DNA of 40,042 bases. It comes from an uncultured Lysobacteraceae bacterium (GTDB lineage: Bacteria > Pseudomonadota > Gammaproteobacteria > Xanthomonadales > Rhodanobacteraceae). Made by a program: the position numbers and the translations under genes. Shown here one piece after another: positions 35,276-40,042 of this stretch (within the stretch, counting starts at the first letter, position 1; every line of letters begins with the position of its first letter). Where the stretch lies: the NCBI GenBank assembly GCA_946482585.1, contig CAMLSI010000002.1, positions 1 through 40,042 on the forward strand, written 5' to 3'. Below the pieces are notes generated by a model, which saw nothing but the letters and a program-made list of their open reading frames with translations, ran no database searches and had not been told where the DNA came from.

Positions 35276-35289
35276 GCTCATTCATGAGC
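35276..35289. promoter_or_regulatory. Inverted repeat in the cyclase promoter region
   Basis: GCTCAT and ATGAGC are separated by two bases, nine bases before a candidate -10 box (TACACT, 35298-35303), so a protein bound here could control the cyclase gene. A second inverted repeat, TGCTGC-ATC-GCAGCA, is at 35228-35242, and a stem-loop without T-run at 35195-35215. None matches a consensus I know. Confidence 0.35.
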
Positions 35290-35406
35290 GGTCAGCGTAC
35301 ACTTTTGCGCTAGGCCCAACTGTTGTTGTGCGCACCGTCAACGGTCAGCGCCAGTAACGCATTCGGGGAATACCGGCCGCTCGCTGTCCGTTCTGGAGTC
35401 TTGGGC

Positions 35407-38088
35407 ATGAATGCCTTGGTGTCGTCCGCGGAACCGCAACCGCCCTCGCGTCAGGGCGCACCGTTGCTGCGCACCCTCGCGCTCTGCGACCTCGTCGACT
35501 CCACGGGCCTGGTCGAACGGCTCGGCGACCAGCGCGCGGCGCAGTTGCTGCGCCGGCACGACCGCATGGCGCGCGACCTCATGCTGCGCTACGAAGGCCA
35601 GGAGATCGACAAGACCGACGGCTTCCTGATCCTGTTCGAGCGGCCGATCCATGCGATCGCCTTTGCCCTGGCCTACCAGCGCGAACTGCCGCGTCTGGGC
35701 GAGGACGAAAAAGTCACGCTGCAGGCACGCATCGGCGTCCATGTCGGCGACGTGCTGGTCTGGCAGAACGAGCCCGGCGACGTGATCCACGGCGCCAAGC
35801 CGCTCGAAGTCGAAGGTCTGGTCAAGCCCGTGACCGCGCGACTCGCCTCGCTCGCGCTGCCGGGGCAGATCCTCGTGTCGGGCGTCGCGGCCAGCCTGGC
35901 GCAGCGCGCGCACAGCGAACTCGGCGCGAACGCCGACCGCACGCGCTGGATCAATCACGGCCGCTACCGCTTCAAGGGCGTGCCCGAACCGCTCGTCGTC
36001 TACGAAGTCGGCGAGGCCGGCATCGCTCCGCTGCGCCAGCCGCCGTATTCGGGCAAGGCCTGGCGCGAAGTGCCGTGGTGGCGCCGTCCCGGCACCATGT
36101 TCATCGAGGCCGGCGTCGCCGCCGCGGCGATCGTGCTCGGCGTCTGGCTGATCTTGCGGCCGCCGGCGGCGATCGCGTTCGCCGAACGCGACTGGGTAGT
36201 GCTGGGCGACCTGCAGAATCTGACCGGCCAGGCCGGCCTCGACGACACATTGCGTACCGCGCTGCGCCTGAGCGTCGAACAATCGCGCTACGTCAACGTG
36301 GTGTCCGACCTGCAGGTCCGCGATGCGGTACGACGCATGCGCCGCGATCCCGCGAACACGCGCATCGACCGCGCGATCGGCGCCGAAGTCGCGTTGCGCG
36401 AGGGCGCGAGGGCGCTCGTATTGCCGAGCGTCGCCGAAGTCGGCGGCAAGTTGCGCGTGACCGCGGAAATCATCGACCCGACCAGCCAGGCCACGGTCTA
36501 CAGCGATTCGGCCGAAGGCAGCGGCATCGACTCCGTGCTGACCTCGGTCGACCGCATCAACGCGCAGCTGCGTGCGCGTCTCGGCGAATCGCTCGCGCAG
36601 GTCGGCCAGACGAACCAGCCACTCGCGAAAGTCACGACCGACAATCTCGACGCGCTGCGCGCCTATTCGCTCGCGCGCAAGGCGGCGACCGAGGGCAACG
36701 GCGATACCGCGCTCGACCTGTACGAACAGGCGATCCGGCTCGATCCGGATTTCAGCCTGGCCTATCTCAGCCGCGCCGCGCTGCGCATCGGCGCCGACGA
36801 TCGCCCGCGTGCGAAGGCCGACATCGAACGCGCCGAAGCGCTGCGCGAACGCCTGCCCGTGCGCGAACAGCTCTACATGGACGCGCTCGCGGCGAGCTTC
36901 GGCAAGCCGGCCGAGATGCAGAAGAAATGGGCGCTGCTCGGCGAGATGTATCCCGATCACTACGCCGCGTTCGCGAATCTCGCGCACTTCATCTACGTCT
37001 ACGACGGCCGCTATCCCGATGCGATCCGCATCGCCGAAAAGGCCGTCGCGCCGCACTATCCGCGCAGTGGCAACACACATTACCTGCTCGGCACGCTGCA
37101 TCTCGCGAACGACGATCCGGCCAAGGCGCAGGAGCACCTGCAGCGCGCCAAGGAAATGAAGGGCGCGGGCCTCGGCGGCGTGCGCTACGTCGATCTCGCG
37201 GCGGTCGCGCGGCGTTTCGCCGACGCCGACAGGGAACTCGCCGATCTGCGTCCGACCGGCATTCCGACCAACGACGTGCAGCTGCACCGCGAACGCATCG
37301 CGCTCGCGATCGACAAGGGCCAATGGCGCGAAGCGCTTCGTCGCGCCGACGAGGCGGAAACCGCGGCGAAACCCGTCGGCATGCTGCTGACGCGCATCTA
37401 TCGCGGCACCAAGCTGTCGCTGCAGGGCATCGCCATGCCCGGCGCCGAATTCTCGCGCCAGCTGGATACGTTCGCGCGCAACGAAATCGGCGCGGCGCGC
37501 GATCCGCACAACTTCGACCGCGAGCATGCCGTGTTCGGCGCCTACTTCGCGGCCTATCTCGCCGCGCGCAGCGGCGACACGGTTCTCGCGCGCGCGCTGC
37601 TCGCAGAAATCGGCGACGACGCCGACGTCAGGAACTATCGCTACATCGCCGACATGGCGGCGCTCGCGCAGGCGCAACTCGCGCTGGCCGGCCCGGACAA
37701 GGCGGCGGCGCTGCCGCTGCTGACCGCGCGCGTGGATGGTTCGGAACTCTATCTGCTGCACGCCGGCCTGCGCGACGCGCATGCGGCCGTCGACGCGCTC
37801 GCGCCCGCGATCGCGGAAACCCAGTGGCTCGCGCGGCACCGCGGCCGCGCCTATGCCGAATACAACGGCAACGAGATGCTGAAATCGCTCAACATCGCCG
37901 AGTCGAACCTCGCCGTACTCGGCGAGGCCGAACTCGCGCAGCGCCAGGGCAAGCCCGACATCGTCGTGCAGAAGCTGACGGAGTTCCTGCGGCTATGGCC
38001 CGAAGCGGAACTGCCTGCGCCGCTGCAGCGGCGTGTCGAAGCCCTGCTGAAAACCGGAGACCGGCCTCAGCCCGCCCTGAGATCGTGA
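35407..38088 (+). CDS. Class III nucleotidyl cyclase with TPRs, 'putative peptide modification system cyclase'
   Basis: An 893-residue protein. Residues about 20-200 are a class III adenylate/guanylate cyclase domain in the cytoplasm, with the metal aspartates Asp28 (ALCDLVDSTGL) and Asp71 (DKTDGFLILFE) and the segment ARIGVHVGDVLV. A single membrane helix follows (about 232-250). Then comes an extracytoplasmic part with a domain at 258-400 (VVLGDLQNLTGQAGLDDTLR) and TPR-like repeats from about 415. The usual KTxGD purine-selecting motif is changed to DKTDG, so cAMP or cGMP cannot be chosen. The architecture matches the NCBI family found with modified-peptide precursors. ATG 35407 has GGAG eight bases upstream. 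Its last 22 bases overlap the precursor gene on the other strand. Confidence 0.88.
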   Translation: MNALVSSAEPQPPSRQGAPLLRTLALCDLVDSTGLVERLGDQRAAQLLRRHDRMARDLMLRYEGQEIDKTDGFLILFERPIHAIAFALAYQRELPRLGEDEKVTLQARIGVHVGDVLVWQNEPGDVIHGAKPLEVEGLVKPVTARLASLALPGQILVSGVAASLAQRAHSELGANADRTRWINHGRYRFKGVPEPLVVYEVGEAGIAPLRQPPYSGKAWREVPWWRRPGTMFIEAGVAAAAIVLGVWLILRPPAAIAFAERDWVVLGDLQNLTGQAGLDDTLRTALRLSVEQSRYVNVVSDLQVRDAVRRMRRDPANTRIDRAIGAEVALREGARALVLPSVAEVGGKLRVTAEIIDPTSQATVYSDSAEGSGIDSVLTSVDRINAQLRARLGESLAQVGQTNQPLAKVTTDNLDALRAYSLARKAATEGNGDTALDLYEQAIRLDPDFSLAYLSRAALRIGADDRPRAKADIERAEALRERLPVREQLYMDALAASFGKPAEMQKKWALLGEMYPDHYAAFANLAHFIYVYDGRYPDAIRIAEKAVAPHYPRSGNTHYLLGTLHLANDDPAKAQEHLQRAKEMKGAGLGGVRYVDLAAVARRFADADRELADLRPTGIPTNDVQLHRERIALAIDKGQWREALRRADEAETAAKPVGMLLTRIYRGTKLSLQGIAMPGAEFSRQLDTFARNEIGAARDPHNFDREHAVFGAYFAAYLAARSGDTVLARALLAEIGDDADVRNYRYIADMAALAQAQLALAGPDKAAALPLLTARVDGSELYLLHAGLRDAHAAVDALAPAIAETQWLARHRGRAYAEYNGNEMLKSLNIAESNLAVLGEAELAQRQGKPDIVVQKLTEFLRLWPEAELPAPLQRRVEALLKTGDRPQPALRS

Positions 38089-38321
38089 ATGTTGGCGGAC
38101 AGTGTCGTACCGAGCTGCTGCTGGATCGCGGCACGCGACGCTTTGAGGGTTTTCGGATCGGCCAGTTTCTTACATTTGCGGAAGCAGTCCGCCAGTTCCG
38201 GCGGCGCGCCGATCTGCTTCAGCGCGGTGTCCGGATCGCTGAGCAGCAGCGAGCGGAATTCATCGTCGGAACTCAGTTTGTCGAGCAACGCATCCGCCTG
38301 CGCGGACGTAAGACTAGCCAT
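38067..38321 (-). CDS. RiPP-like precursor, 'putative modified peptide' (NHLP-related)
   Basis: An 84-residue peptide. The leader-like helical part (residues 1-45) has LTSAQADALLDKLSSDDEF, then the segment LLLSDPDTALKQIGAP. This is the signature of Nif11/NHLP-related leader peptides in which a nitrile-hydratase-like segment guides modification enzymes. A candidate modified region follows with Cys46 and Cys50 (ADCFRKCKKLADPK), then a helical tail ending HDLRAG. There is no Gly-Gly cleavage site. The ATG at 38321 has AGGGGG seven bases upstream and a promoter before it; the longer open frame to 38432 is not supported. The gene is antisense to its neighbours: convergent with the cyclase (22-bp overlap) and divergent from the dehydrogenase. 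The mature product is unknown. Confidence 0.82.
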   Translation of the reverse strand: MASLTSAQADALLDKLSSDDEFRSLLLSDPDTALKQIGAPPELADCFRKCKKLADPKTLKASRAAIQQQLGTTLSANIHDLRAG

Positions 38322-38652
38322 CGCGATTCCCCCTGATTGCCACCACCCGTGGCCGGGCGAGTGTAGCCAGCAAGAGACAGGCCAACAATCGGCGGCCGAT
38401 GCGTCGACGGCGCATTCGCTGCGGTTGCGCACTACACGCCGGCTTGTCGCGTCGAGCCTCGCTCGCTAGTGTGGCGAGCCGGCAGTTCGACGACGACGCT
38501 CCGGACGGATTCAGTGCGCGCGGGCACGACGATACCGTGTCGGACGGCGCCGTCATCGTCCGATGATCTGCCGCTACGCTGGCGTCACGGCGAACGTCTG
38601 CGCGTCTCGCGCATCGCCGTCGTCCGCTCACAAAACTGAACCGGAGAGCCGC
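38322..38652. other. Divergent intergenic region between precursor and dehydrogenase genes
   Basis: This 331-base gap holds the precursor promoter on the minus strand and must hold the dehydrogenase promoter on the plus strand, for which only a weak TACGCT (38575-38580) is seen. I find no other gene, terminator or clear operator in it. Confidence 0.6.
38360..38388 (-). promoter_or_regulatory. Candidate promoter of the precursor peptide gene
   Basis: On the minus strand TTGTTG (38388-38383), a 17-base spacer and TACACT (38365-38360) form a plausible sigma-70 promoter. Transcription would begin near 38353, giving a leader of about 32 bases with AGGGGG before the ATG. The same -10 sequence TACACT occurs before the cyclase gene. 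Confidence 0.5.
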
Positions 38653-39855
38653 ATGCGCGTGCGCCGTTGCGCCCACCTGATGTTCGAGCCGCGCGAGTCG
38701 CTGCAATTCGATCTCGACTCGCTCGCCGCCGGCGGCGACGGATTGCGCACGGCGTTGACCTTGCTCGCGCTGGTGCCGCACCGCCGGCAGGAAATCGCCG
38801 TTTCCGCCGCGGACGTCGCACTGCTCGCCGCGGTTCCCGGCACGGCCTGGACAGAGTTCGGCGCGCTCGCGGCCGAGCACGATCCGGCGCAGTTGCAGTC
38901 GCTGGTCGCCCGTGGATTGCTGATCGCCGACGACGCGGCGCACGCGGAGGATCGCGCGCGCGACGACCGGCTGCGCGAGGCGAACTGGCATACGCTGTCG
39001 GCGGCGCAGCACTATTTCGGCTGCTGGAACGGCGTTCGCTCCGGCGACGAGACGCAGCGCGCCGGTTACGTCACGCTGCAGGATCTCATCGCGAAGCTCG
39101 GCGAACCGCCGCCGCCCTCGCAGACGCATGCGGACGCCGATGCGCGGCTGCCGCTGCCGCCACCGCTGGCGAGCGATTTCGACGATCTGCTTCGGCGTCG
39201 CGCGACCTGCCGCAATTTCGATACCGCAGCTGCGCTCGCGCAGAGCGAACTCGCGACCATGCTGCATCGCGTGTTCGGCGCACAGGGCACGCTCGCCGTC
39301 AGCGGCGGCGGCGACACGACCGTGATGAAGCGCAACAGCCCGTCCGGCGGCGGCCTGCATCCCACCGGCGCGTACGTGATCGTGCGGCGCGCGGAAGGCT
39401 TGCCCAGCGGGCTGTATCACTATCTGCCGCTCGACCACGCGCTGGAACCGATGCGCATGCTGTCGCAGGACGAAGCCGACGACCTTGCACTGCGCAGCGT
39501 GGCCGCGCAGGCCTATTTCGCGGCCGCGCCCGTGCTCGTCGTGCTCGCCGTGCGCTTTCCGCGCAACTTCTGGAAATATCGCAATCACGCAAAAGCGTAC
39601 CGCGTGACCACGCTCGACGTCGGGCATCTGTCGCAGACACTGTATCTGTCGGCAACCGATCTCGGCCTGGGCGCGTTCGTCACCGCCGCGATCAACGAGA
39701 TCGAGATCGAGCAGGCGTTCGGCCTCGACGCGCTCGTCGAGAGCGCGATCGCGGTCTGCGGCTTCGGCCGCCGCGCCGACCGGCGCGACACGCCGGAATT
39801 CGACCCGCGCGGTGCGATCTGGCGCGACGACGGGACGCGCGCGAGCGACCCCTAG
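38653..39855 (+). CDS. SagB-like nitroreductase-fold 'putative peptide maturation dehydrogenase'
   Basis: A 400-residue flavoprotein. The C-terminal part (about 175-375) is a SagB/nitroreductase domain, with FMN-binding RRRATCRNFD (181-190), the core loop SPSGGGLHPTGAYVI (229-243), LPSGLYHYLPLDHALE, and the segment VGHLSQTLYLSATDLGLGAF (323-342). SagB enzymes oxidise azolines to azoles in peptide natural products; this subgroup accompanies 'putative modified peptide' precursors, and its reaction is not established. Residues about 30-100 look like a winged-helix or peptide-recognition domain, an inference only. The ATG at 38653 has GGAG six bases upstream. The stop shares CTAG with the convergent exporter gene. 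Confidence 0.88.
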   Translation: MRVRRCAHLMFEPRESLQFDLDSLAAGGDGLRTALTLLALVPHRRQEIAVSAADVALLAAVPGTAWTEFGALAAEHDPAQLQSLVARGLLIADDAAHAEDRARDDRLREANWHTLSAAQHYFGCWNGVRSGDETQRAGYVTLQDLIAKLGEPPPPSQTHADADARLPLPPPLASDFDDLLRRRATCRNFDTAAALAQSELATMLHRVFGAQGTLAVSGGGDTTVMKRNSPSGGGLHPTGAYVIVRRAEGLPSGLYHYLPLDHALEPMRMLSQDEADDLALRSVAAQAYFAAAPVLVVLAVRFPRNFWKYRNHAKAYRVTTLDVGHLSQTLYLSATDLGLGAFVTAAINEIEIEQAFGLDALVESAIAVCGFGRRADRRDTPEFDPRGAIWRDDGTRASDP

Positions 39856-40042
39856 GCGCCGTCCGTGCCCGCGGCGATGCGCACGTCGACGCGCAGGCCG
39901 ATCGGCAGCGGCGGCGTGCCGTCGAGTTCGATCAACGCCTCGAGAATCTTCGCGTCCTGCTTTTCCGCGGGATCGCCCGAGATCGAGTTGCGGCGCCCCA
40001 TGCGCTGGCTCACGCGCACGACCTTGCCGGCGAACTGCTGCT
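39852..40042 (-). CDS. HlyD/DevB-like periplasmic adaptor of an ABC exporter, C-terminal fragment
   Basis: The last 62 residues of a membrane fusion protein; the rest lies beyond the window. The segment GKVVRVSQRMGRRNSISGDP is followed by KQDAKILEALIELDG and LPIGLRVDVRIAAG. This is the ending of HlyD-family adaptors, closest to the DevB type, where GRRN and DAKILEA-like motifs precede the final strand. Such adaptors link an inner-membrane ABC exporter to an outer-membrane channel. Its place beside the precursor and dehydrogenase suggests export of the modified peptide, but it is on the opposite strand and may belong to another operon. The stop overlaps the dehydrogenase stop in CTAG. Confidence 0.72.
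   Translation of the reverse strand, partial: QQFAGKVVRVSQRMGRRNSISGDPAEKQDAKILEALIELDGTPPLPIGLRVDVRIAAGTDGA

Noticed and set aside
38322..38432. Longer version of the precursor frame starting at 38432
   Set aside because: The added residues do not look like the leader family, and the ATG at 38321 has its own ribosome binding site and promoter.

Overview
The window is a stretch of GC-rich chromosome, almost fully coding. Gene content and order (biotin operon bioB-bioF-bioH-bioC beside comF and ubiA, 'putative modified peptide' genes, a cyclic-nucleotide-binding GGDEF protein next to a class III cyclase) suggest a gammaproteobacterium of the Xanthomonadales/Lysobacterales, perhaps near Rhodanobacteraceae. 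This is inferred from recognised families only. I see no rRNA, tRNA, CRISPR array, insertion sequence or prophage.

Layout. 1-5646: 3' end of an RND efflux pump, a YiiX-type lipoprotein diverging from an alpha/beta hydrolase plus DUF1287 pair, a periplasmic protein joining LprI-like and MliC-like lysozyme-inhibitor domains, and a PhoA-family alkaline phosphatase. 5793-10813: a CpdB nucleotidase, UbiA with a very long Ala/Pro-rich N-terminal extension, and comF. 10847-14777: the biotin operon. 14800-18053: a CoxE-like VWA protein and a MoxR ATPase, separated by an oppositely oriented YbaY-like lipoprotein. 18121-23239: tex, an OmpW porin with a perfect FNR/Anr box, and mnmG. 23240-24100: a 590-bp non-coding region with two sigma-54-type promoters, a branched RNA structure that can compete with its own terminator, and a small orphan gene. 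24101-31442: an aromatic-rich lipoprotein, pepN, a PLP-dependent dehydratase, an EamA transporter, and an operon of an NTF2-like protein, tag and a cytochrome b561. 31452-34071: a ferredoxin-NADP reductase and a YadG/YadH-type ABC exporter with a 28-bp palindrome between its genes.

34147-40042 is the most interesting part. A CNB-GGDEF diguanylate cyclase is followed by a membrane-anchored class III nucleotidyl cyclase with TPRs, of the kind named 'putative peptide modification system cyclase'. Next comes an 84-residue 'putative modified peptide' precursor on the opposite strand, which overlaps the cyclase 3' end. Then a SagB-like 'putative peptide maturation dehydrogenase', and at the window edge the end of a HlyD/DevB-like exporter adaptor.

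Together these look like a RiPP-type peptide system (precursor, flavin oxidase, probable export) tied to second-messenger signalling. The cyclase could make cGMP or cAMP, which the CNB-GGDEF neighbour could convert into a c-di-GMP signal, as in the cGMP pathway known in Xanthomonas campestris. The families are recognised; the chemistry, the product and the link to signalling are inference.
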